Shown here: positions 6,656-16,125 of the stretch, piece by piece
Position numbering within the stretch: position 1 is the stretch's first letter
Layout: each line of letters starts with the position of its first letter
Assembly: GCA_016715795.1 (NCBI GenBank)
Contig: JADJXP010000001.1
Span: 124,001-188,000, forward strand
Direction of reading: 5' to 3'
DNA: 64,000 bases
Origin: Chloracidobacterium sp.
GTDB lineage: Bacteria; Acidobacteriota; Blastocatellia; Pyrinomonadales; Pyrinomonadaceae
Program-made: the position numbers and the translations under genes
Notes under the pieces: generated by a model
Database searches by the model: none
Told to the model about the DNA's origin: nothing
What the model saw: the letters and a program-made list of their open reading frames with translations, nothing else

Positions 6656-9325
6656 ATGATCCGGGCAAAGATCAACGGTATCGAAAGGGAGTTTGCCGAC
6701 GGCACGAGCGTGCTCGCTGCGGCGCGCGAGCTTGGCATTAAGATTCCGACGCTGTGCAACGACGAACGCCTTGCACCGGTGGGCGCGTGCCGGATGTGTT
6801 TGGTTGATATAAGAGGGCGTAGCAACCCGGCAGTTTCATGCACGACGCCACTCGCCGACGGCATGGAGGTCGAGACCCACAGCGAATCGGTCGAGACCGC
6901 CCGCCGATGGAACCTTAGAATGCTCGCCCGCGATTATCCGGCAGCCTCCTTCGCCGCGTATCCTGAAAAACCTTTTCACAAACTGGCCAGAGAATATGGC
7001 CTTGCGGCGGGAGATTTTCGTTCCGATGAGGCCGGGCAGCCTGACGATTCTCAAACATACATCGCGGTCGATATGTCGCGCTGCATCAATTGTTATGCAT
7101 GCGTTAGGATCTGCGCCGACGTCCAGGGGCAGTTCGTTTGGCATGTGGTTGGCCGAGGTGAAGATTCGCAGATCGTCCCCGACTCTTTCGGATCATTCGG
7201 TGACAGTACGTGTGTCTCGTGCGGAGCCTGTGCGGATGCCTGTCCGTCAGGTGCCATAGAGGACAAATCCGTGATCGCAAGCGGTTTTCCGACAGAATGG
7301 ACCAAAACGACCTGCCCGTACTGCGGCACCGGCTGTGAGATGAATGTCGGCACGCGCGATGACCGAGTGGTTCAGATCCGCCCGGTGCTTGATGCACCGG
7401 TAAACTACGGCCACTTATGCGTCAAGGGCCGCTATGCGCATCAATTCATCGACGCCGAAGACCGCGTCACGGAGCCAATGATCCGTGAGAATGGCGAATG
7501 GCGCACGGTACCGTGGGATGAAGCGATCGCTTTTACTGTCGACAAGCTTAAAGGATTGGTCGCCGAATATGGCAAGGAATGCGTAGCAGTTCTAGGCTCG
7601 GCCCGGGCGACCAACGAAGAGAATTATCTCGCTCAAAAATTTACACGCGTCGTATTGGGCACGAACAATGTTGATTCGTGCGCCCGCGTCTGCCACACGC
7701 CAACGGCCGCGGCAATGAAGATGATGATCGGCACGGGCGCGATGACAAACTCGTTTGACGACATCGAAAAAGCGCGAACGATCATCATCTGTGGGGCAAA
7801 CCCCAGCGAGAATCATCCTGTCCCCGGAGCCCGTATCAAGCAGGCTGTACTCAGACACGGAACTAATCTAATTGTGATAGATCCGCGAAAGACGGAACTC
7901 GCCCGGATCGCAACCGTCCACCTTCAGCTCCGGGCCGGAACTAACATTCTGATGTTCAATGCGCTGGCCCATACGATCATTGAAGAAGGCTTGGCCGACG
8001 AGACGTTCATTTATGAGCGCGTGGACGAGTTTGACCAATTCAAAGCCTTTGTCGCTGAGTATTCACCTGAGGCAGTCGCGGATCGCTGTCAGGTAGATGC
8101 CGAACTTATCCGAAAAGCGGCACGGATCTACGCAGCCGAAAAGCCGTCCATGGCCCTGCACGGCCTGGGCATGACGGAGCACCTGCAGGGGACGGAGGGC
8201 GTGATGACGATCGTCAACCTGGCACTCCTCACCGGTAACATCGGCAAGCCCGGTACAGGCGTCAATCCGCTCCGAGGACAAAACAATGTTCAGGGCTCTG
8301 CTCACATGGGATGCGACCCGGGCATTCTAACCGGATCGGTTGCCGTGGAGATCGGCCGCGAGCTGTTTGAGAGCGTGTGGCAGCGGCCGGTCCCATTGGC
8401 ACCAGGGCTGAATCAACTTCAGATGATGGACGCCGCACGTGACGGCAAGCTCAAGGCCCTCTGGACCATCGGCTACGACGTCCTTATGTCAAACGCCAAC
8501 ACTCATGAAACGGCGAAGGCATTCGCCAATATGGACCTCGTGATCATTCAGGACTTCTTCATGAATGAGACAGCAAAAAGGTTCGGAACTGTTTTTCTGC
8601 CGGCAACCACGTCATTTGAAAAGGACGGCACATTCATGAATGGCGAGCGGCGCATCCAACGCATCCGGAGATCGGTATCGTCACGCGGCAGTTCGCGTTC
8701 GGACCTTGAGATCGTGTGTGATATGGGCCGTGCGATGGGCTTTGCCGCAGATTTCGCCTTTGAGTCGGCCGAGGATGTCTGGAATGAGATCCGTGAGGTT
8801 TGGCCGCCGGGATACGGGATCACATATGACCGAATTGAGGAAGCCGGGCTTCAGTGGCCATGTCCGGACCTGAACCACCCGGGCACGACTGTGCTGCACG
8901 GCGACACCTTCTCTAATGGCAAGACGGCGGCACTCCGAAGGATCAAGTATCGTCCCACAAAGGAAGTTGTATCAGACGAGTTTCCGTTCCTGCTGACCAC
9001 TGGCCGTGTCCTCGAGCAATTCAGCGCCGGAACGATGACCATGCGAACGCCAAATCGCGAGATCCGGCCGACGGACACTCTGATGATCTCAAGGCCGGAT
9101 TCTGAGCGGCTTTCCCTCACTACAGGAGAACTCGTCCGCCTCCGCAGCGCCTATGGCCAGGCAACGCTGCCGATCGAGATCAGCCATAAGGTCCGCGAAG
9201 GTGAGCTTTTTGCCTCATTCCACGATCCGGCCGTGGCCCTCAACTATGCAACCGGCCCGACGCGCGACCGTTTTACACAGGCTCCGGAGTTCAAGGTCAC
9301 AGCCGTTCGCGTCGAGAAGCTCTGA
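6656..9325 (+). CDS. fdhF: molybdenum formate dehydrogenase, catalytic subunit with NuoG-like N-terminus
   Basis: 889-residue cytoplasmic formate dehydrogenase alpha subunit. A 2Fe-2S plant-ferredoxin domain comes first (C34, C45, C48, C62). Two 4Fe-4S ferredoxin clusters follow (C143/C146/C149/C153 and C186/C189/C192/C196). The Mo-bisPGD domain has its own 4Fe-4S (C220, C223, C227, C255) and the active site RVCHTPT with C346-H347, so cysteine, not selenocysteine, binds the metal. No NADH-dehydrogenase-like FdsB/G partners are next door, so the electron acceptor is unknown. Placed between kynU and kmo, it could oxidise the formate released by the formamidase at the end of the cluster; that link is inference. 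Confidence 0.93.
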   Translation: MIRAKINGIEREFADGTSVLAAARELGIKIPTLCNDERLAPVGACRMCLVDIRGRSNPAVSCTTPLADGMEVETHSESVETARRWNLRMLARDYPAASFAAYPEKPFHKLAREYGLAAGDFRSDEAGQPDDSQTYIAVDMSRCINCYACVRICADVQGQFVWHVVGRGEDSQIVPDSFGSFGDSTCVSCGACADACPSGAIEDKSVIASGFPTEWTKTTCPYCGTGCEMNVGTRDDRVVQIRPVLDAPVNYGHLCVKGRYAHQFIDAEDRVTEPMIRENGEWRTVPWDEAIAFTVDKLKGLVAEYGKECVAVLGSARATNEENYLAQKFTRVVLGTNNVDSCARVCHTPTAAAMKMMIGTGAMTNSFDDIEKARTIIICGANPSENHPVPGARIKQAVLRHGTNLIVIDPRKTELARIATVHLQLRAGTNILMFNALAHTIIEEGLADETFIYERVDEFDQFKAFVAEYSPEAVADRCQVDAELIRKAARIYAAEKPSMALHGLGMTEHLQGTEGVMTIVNLALLTGNIGKPGTGVNPLRGQNNVQGSAHMGCDPGILTGSVAVEIGRELFESVWQRPVPLAPGLNQLQMMDAARDGKLKALWTIGYDVLMSNANTHETAKAFANMDLVIIQDFFMNETAKRFGTVFLPATTSFEKDGTFMNGERRIQRIRRSVSSRGSSRSDLEIVCDMGRAMGFAADFAFESAEDVWNEIREVWPPGYGITYDRIEEAGLQWPCPDLNHPGTTVLHGDTFSNGKTAALRRIKYRPTKEVVSDEFPFLLTTGRVLEQFSAGTMTMRTPNREIRPTDTLMISRPDSERLSLTTGELVRLRSAYGQATLPIEISHKVREGELFASFHDPAVALNYATGPTRDRFTQAPEFKVTAVRVEKL

Positions 9326-9378
9326 CTCGTCCGGCTCTTGGCGTTCAGCCGCCCTCTATGCTCAAATTGCGTTAAAGT

Positions 9379-10710
9379 ATGCCGCATGTCGCGATTATCG
9401 GAGCCGGCCTTGCCGGTTCTCTGCTGTCGATCTATCTCGCAAAACGCGGGATCGAGGTCGATGTGTATGAGGCACGCGGTGACATGCGTAATGAAGAGGT
9501 CGCGGCCGGCCGCTCGATCAATCTTGCGTTATCCGATCGCGGTATCGCGGCGTTGAGCGGAGTCGGGATGGACGAATATATGCTCGCCGAAGCCGTGCCG
9601 ATGTATGGCCGGATGATCCATTCGACAGCAGGCGAGACCAAGCTGCTGCCATACAGCGGCCGGCAGGGCGAATATATCAATTCCGTTTCGCGTGCCGGCC
9701 TGAATATCGCACTGATCAATGAGGCCGAGGAGCATGCGACTGTCAGGTTTCATTTCAATATGCGCTGTGTCGGTTTTGACTGCATCGCAGGCACTTCTAA
9801 ATTCTCAGATGGGCAGGTGGTCTCGGCTGATACGGTTATCGCAACGGACGGTGCCGGCTCGGCCGTCAGGACAGCGATGCTCAACGGAGGCGTCGAGCGG
9901 TTCGATTTCTCTCAGGATTGGCTCGAACACGGCTACAAGGAACTGCATATACCACCTGCCGACGGTGGCGGTTTTCGCCTCGAGAAGAACGCCCTGCATA
10001 TCTGGCCTCGTCATCAGTTCATGATGATTGCGCTGCCGAATTCTGACTGTAGTTTTACATGTACGCTGTTCCTGGCACATGCGAACGCCGATACCTCCTT
10101 CGATAAGCTGACGAACGACACAGAAGTGCTGAATTTCTTTGACCATCAGTTCCCGGACGCCCTGCCGCTGATGCCAACACTCGTTGAGGATTTTTTTCAC
10201 AATCCGACCGGCAACCTCGGCACGATCAAGTGTTGGCCGTGGAATGTCAAAGGCAACGCGCTGCTCCTCGGCGACGCGGCCCACGCGGTTGTTCCCTTTT
10301 ACGGTCAAGGAATGAACTGCGCTTTTGAAGATGTCCGCATACTTGACTCTCTCATCGCAACGCACGGCACCGATTGGCCGACGATCTATGAAGAGTATGG
10401 TGCTCTTCGCAAAGTCAATACCGATGCTATCGCGGACATGGCCGAAGAGAATTTCTACGAGATGCGCGACCGCGTCGCCGACCCCGTTTTCCAACGAAAA
10501 CGTGAATTGGAGACGCGTATGGAACAAACATTTCCGGACTATTTTTCTAAGTACTCGATGGTCACCTTTCGCGAAGATATGCCGTATTCGATCGCGAAAG
10601 AGAAAGGTAATGCTCAAGACCGGTTGCTAATGCGGATCTGTACTGATGTCGCTGACGTAAGTTCGCTCGACCTTGATGCGGTGAGAGAACAGTTGGCAGG
10701 GCTAACGTGA
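9379..10710 (+). CDS. kmo: kynurenine 3-monooxygenase
   Basis: FAD monooxygenase that hydroxylates kynurenine to 3-hydroxykynurenine with NADPH and O2. 443 residues. The dinucleotide fold is at the start (IIGAGLAGSLLSIYLAKRG). The second FAD motif is LLLGDAAHAVVPFYGQGMN, and the KMO-typical GRSINLALSDRG lies near residue 45. The ATG at 9379 puts the FAD motif at residue 5, as usual. The stop overlaps the next start as ATGA, so it is co-translated with the formamidase. Bacterial KMO genes of this length occur in Bacteroidetes, Acidobacteria and proteobacteria. Confidence 0.95.
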   Translation: MPHVAIIGAGLAGSLLSIYLAKRGIEVDVYEARGDMRNEEVAAGRSINLALSDRGIAALSGVGMDEYMLAEAVPMYGRMIHSTAGETKLLPYSGRQGEYINSVSRAGLNIALINEAEEHATVRFHFNMRCVGFDCIAGTSKFSDGQVVSADTVIATDGAGSAVRTAMLNGGVERFDFSQDWLEHGYKELHIPPADGGGFRLEKNALHIWPRHQFMMIALPNSDCSFTCTLFLAHANADTSFDKLTNDTEVLNFFDHQFPDALPLMPTLVEDFFHNPTGNLGTIKCWPWNVKGNALLLGDAAHAVVPFYGQGMNCAFEDVRILDSLIATHGTDWPTIYEEYGALRKVNTDAIADMAEENFYEMRDRVADPVFQRKRELETRMEQTFPDYFSKYSMVTFREDMPYSIAKEKGNAQDRLLMRICTDVADVSSLDLDAVREQLAGLT

Positions 10711-11441
10711 TGAACGACGGATACACGATGATAGCCGACCTCTCGATACCGATGCGGTTCGGAGGGCTGCAGCCAAATGCCTTTGGCGCTCCGGAGGCTG
10801 TCTCCACCCCACTGGGCGATACGCGAACAGGCTCCAGCGTGAACTACGAGCAATATACGCTGATCCCGCATTGTAACGGAACGCATACTGAATGTGTCGG
10901 CCATATAACCGACGAACGGATCTCCATTCTGGATTGTCTGCGCGACGTAATCATGCCCGCTCTATTGGTCTCGGTAGAGGCAAGTGCCGCAGAGAATGGC
11001 GACCTGGTGCTCACGGCGGATACCCTTCGCTCGGCCGGCCTAGAACGTGCTCCTGATGCGGCGGCGCTGATTGTCCGCACTCTGCCAAATGACGATGCAA
11101 AACTCTCGACGCGATACGATGCCGAGCATATCCCGCCCTATTTTACGGCTGAAGCAATGGAGTTGATCGTTATATGCGGCTTTACGCATCTATTAACTGA
11201 TCTGCCATCGATAGATAGGCTGTATGATCAAGGTAAATTAGTAAACCACCGTATTTTCTGGAGTACTCCCACAGGGTCATCTATATATTCGTCTAGTCGT
11301 ATATATGCGACGATCACCGAACTGATCTATGTCCCAAGCGAGGTTCAAGACGGCCGATATGCGCTAAATCTGCAGATCGCACCATTCGCAGCCGATGCAG
11401 CCCCGAGCCGTCCGATCCTATTGTCAGAGATGCTTACATAA
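10707..11441 (+). CDS. cyclase-family kynurenine formamidase (putative)
   Basis: 244-residue member of the metal-dependent cyclase (KynB) family, expected to hydrolyse N-formylkynurenine to kynurenine and formate. The role comes mainly from context: last gene of the cluster, ATGA overlap with kmo. The family metal motif HxGTHxDxPxH appears as CNGTHTECVGH (residues 56-66): aligning on GTH, the first His is C56 and the Asp is E62, while H60 and H66 stay; H55 is adjacent. This marks a divergent subfamily, so the substrate is less certain than for the neighbours. No other formamidase or tryptophan dioxygenase is in the window. Confidence 0.78.
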   Translation: MMNDGYTMIADLSIPMRFGGLQPNAFGAPEAVSTPLGDTRTGSSVNYEQYTLIPHCNGTHTECVGHITDERISILDCLRDVIMPALLVSVEASAAENGDLVLTADTLRSAGLERAPDAAALIVRTLPNDDAKLSTRYDAEHIPPYFTAEAMELIVICGFTHLLTDLPSIDRLYDQGKLVNHRIFWSTPTGSSIYSSSRIYATITELIYVPSEVQDGRYALNLQIAPFAADAAPSRPILLSEMLT

Positions 11442-11445
11442 ACCG

Positions 11446-12339
11446 CTACGAGACGGCATGTTTGAGGGCTTCCTTAAGGCTTGGATATTTGAACTCAAAC
11501 CCGGCATCCTGCAGCCGTTTTGGGATGACCCTTGTGCTGGTCAGAAGCAATGCGTCGCCCATCTCGCCCATCAACATTGAGACGGCAAATTCGGGCAGCG
11601 GGATAAATGTCGGACGAGAGAGCACTTCGCCCATCGCCTTCGTAAACTCTTCGTTCGTGGCCGGACCGGGGCTGACCGCGTTGACGGCCCCGCGAAGGTT
11701 CTCGTTCTCGATTACGTAATTGATCACGCGGACGTGGTCGTCGATCGAGATCCAGCTCATCCACTGTTTGCCGCTGCCGACCACACCGCCTACGCCCATC
11801 TTGAAAGGCGTGAGCATTGTGCCCAACGCTCCGCCGTCTTTTGACAGAACGATGCCAGTGCGCAGCAGGACCGTCCTGACGCCCGCGTCTTCGGCCCGGC
11901 GGGCCTCTGTCTCCCACTCCTTAGCAACGTCTGCAAGAAAGCCGTGCCCCGCTGTTGATGATTCGGTCATCTCCTCATCACCGCGTTCGCCGTAGAAGCC
12001 GATGGCCGAGGCAGCAACCAGCACCTTGGGCCTGTCATTGAGTTTTGAGATCGCATCTACGACACTGCGCGTTCCAAGTACGCGACTGTCACGGATCGCC
12101 TTTTTCTTCTCTTCGCTCCATCGAAGGCCGCTGACACTCTCGCCGGCAAGATGAACAACAGCGTCCAGTCCCTCGAGACGTTCCGGTTCGGAAAACCCAT
12201 CCTCGACGGTCCAACGGATCTCGTTCGCTGCTTTCGGCTCGCTGCGTGAGGCGAGGAGCATCTCGTGACCCTTCTCAGAAAACGACCTCTGCAAGGCGGC
12301 CCCGACCAGACCGCTTGCGCCTGTAATCAGTATCTTCAT
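11446..12339 (-). CDS. TIGR01777-family epimerase (YfcH-like)
   Basis: 297-residue short-chain dehydrogenase/epimerase-like protein. NAD(P)-binding motif at the N-terminus MKILITGASGLVGAAL; the family-typical AVVHLAGESVSGLRW follows near residue 60, and SAIGFYGERGDE near 110. The C-terminal DUF1731 part is present (PTFIPLPEFAVSMLMGEM). Its biological substrate is not established. It converges with the formamidase gene, four bases between stops. Cytoplasmic. Confidence 0.88.
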   Translation of the reverse strand: MKILITGASGLVGAALQRSFSEKGHEMLLASRSEPKAANEIRWTVEDGFSEPERLEGLDAVVHLAGESVSGLRWSEEKKKAIRDSRVLGTRSVVDAISKLNDRPKVLVAASAIGFYGERGDEEMTESSTAGHGFLADVAKEWETEARRAEDAGVRTVLLRTGIVLSKDGGALGTMLTPFKMGVGGVVGSGKQWMSWISIDDHVRVINYVIENENLRGAVNAVSPGPATNEEFTKAMGEVLSRPTFIPLPEFAVSMLMGEMGDALLLTSTRVIPKRLQDAGFEFKYPSLKEALKHAVS

Positions 12340-12419
12340 AAGGCGATTGTAACAACGGATTCATGCGATTTCGCACAGATTTATCTTTTCCGTCCGCTCC
12401 GGTCGATCCGCTGTTTCTC

Positions 12420-12812
12420 CTACTTCCTCAGGTCGCGCATGACGAAATCCACCAGCATATTGATCTCGCGTTCCGTGAGCATATTGCGAAACGGCACCAT
12501 GCCGTTACCGCCGTTGGCAATGTGATCGTGTATCTGCTGTGCCGTCGTGTATTTATGTTCGCCCGATCGAAGGTTTGGGATCACACGCCCGTCGGCCAAG
12601 GTCTTACCTTCAGCTTCGGGCCCGTGGCAAATTGTGCAGTTCTGTCGAAACAGGGCCGCCTCATAGCGTTTGTCGTCCTTGATCGAGACCCGTGCAGGCT
12701 TCGACCCGGGACAAGCGGCAGCGGCTGTGACGAATATGATGAGAACGGTGAGCTTCGCGTAAAACATCCTAGGATAAGTTTCACGCAACCAGCGACCGAA
12801 AAGCAAAAACAC
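12420..12812 (-). CDS. c-type cytochrome lipoprotein
   Basis: Small monohaem cytochrome c: NCTICHGPEAEG binds haem, with GMVPFRNMLTEREI supplying the axial Met region. The N-terminus carries a hydrophobic stretch ending TAAAAC, a lipobox, so the protein is probably a membrane-anchored periplasmic electron carrier. The GTG at 12812 gives 130 residues; an ATG at 12767 gives 115 and a neater lipoprotein signal (MFYAKLTVLIIFVTAAAAC). I cannot decide between them. The gene starts 5 bases after the acyl-CoA ligase stop and is probably co-transcribed with it. Confidence 0.82.
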   Translation of the reverse strand: MFLLFGRWLRETYPRMFYAKLTVLIIFVTAAAACPGSKPARVSIKDDKRYEAALFRQNCTICHGPEAEGKTLADGRVIPNLRSGEHKYTTAQQIHDHIANGGNGMVPFRNMLTEREINMLVDFVMRDLRK

Positions 12813-12817
12813 CCATT

Positions 12818-14425
12818 TCAGCCTGAGCTTTTCCCTGCGGCCTCCTCCTTCAATGCCCGCTTGAATATCTTGCCCGTTCCGCCGATCGGCAGGCTGTCAC
12901 GAAACTCAACGTACCGCGGATATTTATTTGCGGCAAACTTTGTCTTGCACCAGTCGATAAAAGCCGCATCTGACAATTCGGCACCTTCTTTCAGGACGAG
13001 AAACGCCTTGACCTCCTCGCCCAGCCGCTCGTCGCTTACGCCGATCACGGCACACAACGACACGGCCGGATGCGTGATGATGACCTCCTCGAGCTCGCGC
13101 GGATAGACATTGTATCCGCCGCGAAGAATCATGTCCTTTTTGCGGTCAACGATCGCAAGATAACCCTCGTCGTCCATAACGCCGATATCGCCGGTGTGGA
13201 ACCAGCCGGTGCGAAACGCCTCGGCCGTAGCATCGGACCGCTTATAGTAGCCCTTCATCACATTCGGCCCGCGAATTACGACCTCGCCGCGCACTCCCGC
13301 CGGAACCTCGTTATCGTCGTCGTCAAAACATCTCACCTCGACGCCCATGATCGGCTGGCCGACCGTGCCCGGCTTGGACGGACGCTCAAAATGATTGAAG
13401 GTCGCGAGCGGTGAAGTCTCGCTCAGGCCATAGCCTTCCAGGACACGGACGCCAAAGACCTCTATAAACTCCCGCATCACCTCGACCGGCATCGGGGCCC
13501 CACCTGACGTGCAGACCTTCATCGTCTCCCTTATCCGGCTGATGTCGTATCCGGTTTCCTGGACAAATCTAAGCAATGCCCAGTACATTGTCGGAACACC
13601 AACCCAGAAATTTACGCGCTCGGCCACCATCGCATCGAGAGTACCTTTGGCATCGAAGCGCGGCAGCAGGACGTTGCGGTTGCCGGCGTAGATGTTCGTG
13701 TTCATTTGCACCGTCTGGCCGGTGGTGTGAAACAGCGGCAGGGTGATCAGACAAGTTTTCTGCCCGCCGTCTGTAAAGTCGAGGACCGGCAGGTGGATCA
13801 AAAAGGTCGTTACGACATTGCTGTAAAGGTTAGCGTGCGTCAGCTCCGCCCCTTTCGGCTGTCCCGTAGTGCCCGAGGTGTAGAGGATCGCGCACGTATC
13901 GTCCGGCGAGGTCGCAACAATGTCAAACGTCTCGGCCATGTCAAATGTAAGCTCGGTCAGCGTCTTGTGTTCGCCAAACGGGCTCGGCCCCAGCAGGTCC
14001 TTCGTCATTACGATCAGATGTTCGCACGACGGCACCGTGTCAAAGGATCTCTTCGCCGTCTCGGCCAGCGGCAGGTCAGCGGTGCCCTCAAACACAAACA
14101 GGGCCTTCGCGTCAGAATCCCTGAGGTGATATTCGATCTCTCGATCGGTAAATAGGACGTTGAGCGGCACGACCGCTGCTCCGGCCTTAAGGATGCCGTA
14201 ATACACGATTGGGAAAAACGGCAGGTTCGGACAACTGAGAGCGACCTTGTCACCGAGACTGATCCCCATTCCGACAAGGGCGTTTGCGACCCGGTTTGAG
14301 AGCTTGTCGAGTTCGCTGTATGTGAGGCGTACATCTCCCCAAACGACTGCCTCCTTCTCCGGTGCGAGCCGCGCGTGGTGAGCGACCATCGAAGACAGGT
14401 TTAGCGTTGTAGCCGAACTATTCAT
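12818..14425 (-). CDS. AMP-dependent acyl-CoA synthetase (long-chain fatty acid type)
   Basis: 535-residue member of the acyl-adenylate-forming family. P-loop-like motif ILYTSGTTGQPKGAELTH near residue 190, GYGLSETSP near 330, TGD and the hinge DRKKDMILRGGYNVYPRELE near 430, and the C-terminal catalytic lysine in GGTGKIFKRALKE. Overall pattern is closest to long-chain fatty acid-CoA ligases (FadD-like), giving acyl-CoA from fatty acid, ATP and CoA. Chain-length preference cannot be read from sequence. Followed closely by the cytochrome gene. Confidence 0.88.
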   Translation of the reverse strand: MNSSATTLNLSSMVAHHARLAPEKEAVVWGDVRLTYSELDKLSNRVANALVGMGISLGDKVALSCPNLPFFPIVYYGILKAGAAVVPLNVLFTDREIEYHLRDSDAKALFVFEGTADLPLAETAKRSFDTVPSCEHLIVMTKDLLGPSPFGEHKTLTELTFDMAETFDIVATSPDDTCAILYTSGTTGQPKGAELTHANLYSNVVTTFLIHLPVLDFTDGGQKTCLITLPLFHTTGQTVQMNTNIYAGNRNVLLPRFDAKGTLDAMVAERVNFWVGVPTMYWALLRFVQETGYDISRIRETMKVCTSGGAPMPVEVMREFIEVFGVRVLEGYGLSETSPLATFNHFERPSKPGTVGQPIMGVEVRCFDDDDNEVPAGVRGEVVIRGPNVMKGYYKRSDATAEAFRTGWFHTGDIGVMDDEGYLAIVDRKKDMILRGGYNVYPRELEEVIITHPAVSLCAVIGVSDERLGEEVKAFLVLKEGAELSDAAFIDWCKTKFAANKYPRYVEFRDSLPIGGTGKIFKRALKEEAAGKSSG

Positions 14426-14474
14426 AGCCCATTACCGACACTGATTATTACGATCTGCGGTGAGATGATTCTAA

Positions 14475-16043
14475 TCAAACCGGGCGTGCAGTGTCAAAAT
14501 TCATTCGTTCGGCCGAGGAGATGACTTCGCCCCTTTGCTGGATGGAATGGCAGTGCCACTCGTCACGGGTCTCCGGAAAATCTGTGCGGTAATGGCCGCC
14601 GCGCGATTCTTCGCGCCAGAGTGCCGCCGCCGCTACCAGCGTGCCAAGGGTAACGAAATTTCGCGATGACGTGCTCAGACTGCCGGCAGCGATCTGTTCA
14701 AATTCTTGCTGGGCCCGGACGAGCCCGTCGCGGTCGCGGAGTATTCCGACACGCTCCCACATTATCCGCTTGACGCGTTTTCGTACTGCGGTGGCCAAGG
14801 TCGGCGACCCGTCAGGCGGCCGCCTTCGCTCCGAAGGATCGCTCGCGCGTTCCCACCGATCGTCAACTGCGGCGGCGCCGGCACGTGCTCCGAAGACGAG
14901 CCCTTCGAGCAGCGAGTTCGACGCCAGGCGATTTGCTCCGTGCACGCCCGTGCATGCCACCTCACCGGCCGCATAGAGCCCCGGCAAGGTTGTGCGGCCC
15001 CACAGATCGGTGCGCACGCCGCCCATGCAGTAATGCGACGCGGGTGAAACGGGCAGCAAGTCAGTCGCGAGATCGAGGCCATAGGCAGAGCAAGTCTCGT
15101 AGATCTTTGGAAATCGCTGCTTTAAGAACGCCGAATCCATGGCCGTCATATCAAGGAACACGGTACGCGTCCCGGTCCTTCTCATCTCGGCGACTATCGA
15201 CCGCGACACGATATCACGCGGCGCAAGCTCGGCACGTTCGTCATATCGCGGCATGAATCGCTCGCCATACTTGTTTCGGAGAATACCGCCCTCGCCACGC
15301 ATTGCCTCACTAAGGAGAAATCGGGGCGCATTCTCCACATTGAGCGCTGTCGGATGGAACTGTATAAATTCCATGTCCGCCATCTCAGCCCCGGCAAAAT
15401 ATGCCATCGCCATACCGTCGCCCGTAGCTACCGGCGGATTCGTCGTGTGCTGATACAGTTGTCCTGCCCCACCGGTGCAAAGGATCACAGCCCTTGCACA
15501 GACCTCTCGCGATGCCCGCAGGATCGGATCGAGATACGAAACGCCGACGCATCGGCCGCCGGAGACCAACAGTTGCTCGGTATTCGCGAATGGTGTCAGC
15601 GTGATCGCCTTCTCGGCTGCCGCCCTTGCTATCAGCGCCCGCACCAGCTCCGCACCCGTCGAATCACCGTGTGAGTGAAGAATGCGCCGGCGCGAGTGAG
15701 CAGCCTCCTGCGTAAACACCAGTTTCCCGGCCTCACGGTCAAACTCGGCGCCCCAATCGATGAGTTGTTTTATGTAGCGCGTGCCTTCCGTGACGAGGGT
15801 CTCCACAGCAGCCTCATCACACAAACCTGCTCCGGCGACGAGCGTATCTTCCTCATGCAGTTCGACATCGTCATCATCGGACAGGACCACTGCTACACCG
15901 CCCTGCGCATATTCCGTATTCGATTCGCTTGCTTTATCTTTGGTTAGGACCGTGACGCGAGCACCGCTTGCGGCCAGCTCGATCGACGCCCTCAGGCCGG
16001 CTACGCCGCTGCCAATCACCACGAAATCGGTTTCCAAGGCCAT
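14475..16043 (-). CDS. nadB: L-aspartate oxidase
   Basis: FAD enzyme oxidising L-aspartate to iminoaspartate, the first step of de novo NAD synthesis. From the ATG at 16043 the product has 522 residues, a normal NadB length, and starts MALETDFVVIGSGVAGLRAS. Family motifs include NTEYAQGGVAVVLSDDDDVE, the HSHGDSTGAELVRAL segment and ACTGVHGANRLASNSLLEGL. A longer frame begins at 16097 but would include the terminator of the upstream LysM gene, so it is rejected. NadA and NadC are not in the window. Its presence means NAD need not come from the kynurenine genes. Confidence 0.95.
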   Translation of the reverse strand: MALETDFVVIGSGVAGLRASIELAASGARVTVLTKDKASESNTEYAQGGVAVVLSDDDDVELHEEDTLVAGAGLCDEAAVETLVTEGTRYIKQLIDWGAEFDREAGKLVFTQEAAHSRRRILHSHGDSTGAELVRALIARAAAEKAITLTPFANTEQLLVSGGRCVGVSYLDPILRASREVCARAVILCTGGAGQLYQHTTNPPVATGDGMAMAYFAGAEMADMEFIQFHPTALNVENAPRFLLSEAMRGEGGILRNKYGERFMPRYDERAELAPRDIVSRSIVAEMRRTGTRTVFLDMTAMDSAFLKQRFPKIYETCSAYGLDLATDLLPVSPASHYCMGGVRTDLWGRTTLPGLYAAGEVACTGVHGANRLASNSLLEGLVFGARAGAAAVDDRWERASDPSERRRPPDGSPTLATAVRKRVKRIMWERVGILRDRDGLVRAQQEFEQIAAGSLSTSSRNFVTLGTLVAAAALWREESRGGHYRTDFPETRDEWHCHSIQQRGEVISSAERMNFDTARPV

Positions 16044-16072
16044 TACGACAAGACTATCAGCGCATGAAAAGC

Positions 16073-16103
16073 AAAAAAAGCCCGCCTGTCGAAACAAGCG
16101 GGC
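16073..16103 (-). terminator. rho-independent terminator of the LysM gene
   Basis: On the minus strand GCCCGCTTGT, a TTCG tetraloop and ACAGGCGGGC form a 10-bp stem (one G-T pair) directly followed by seven T residues. It lies between the LysM gene stop (16126) and the nadB start (16043). Confidence 0.9.
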
Positions 16104-16125
16104 ATCGGTACATTTGGCAGACGAT

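Noticed and set aside
6656..9325. Selenocysteine formate dehydrogenase
   Set aside because: The active-site codon encodes cysteine (C346) and no in-frame TGA is present.
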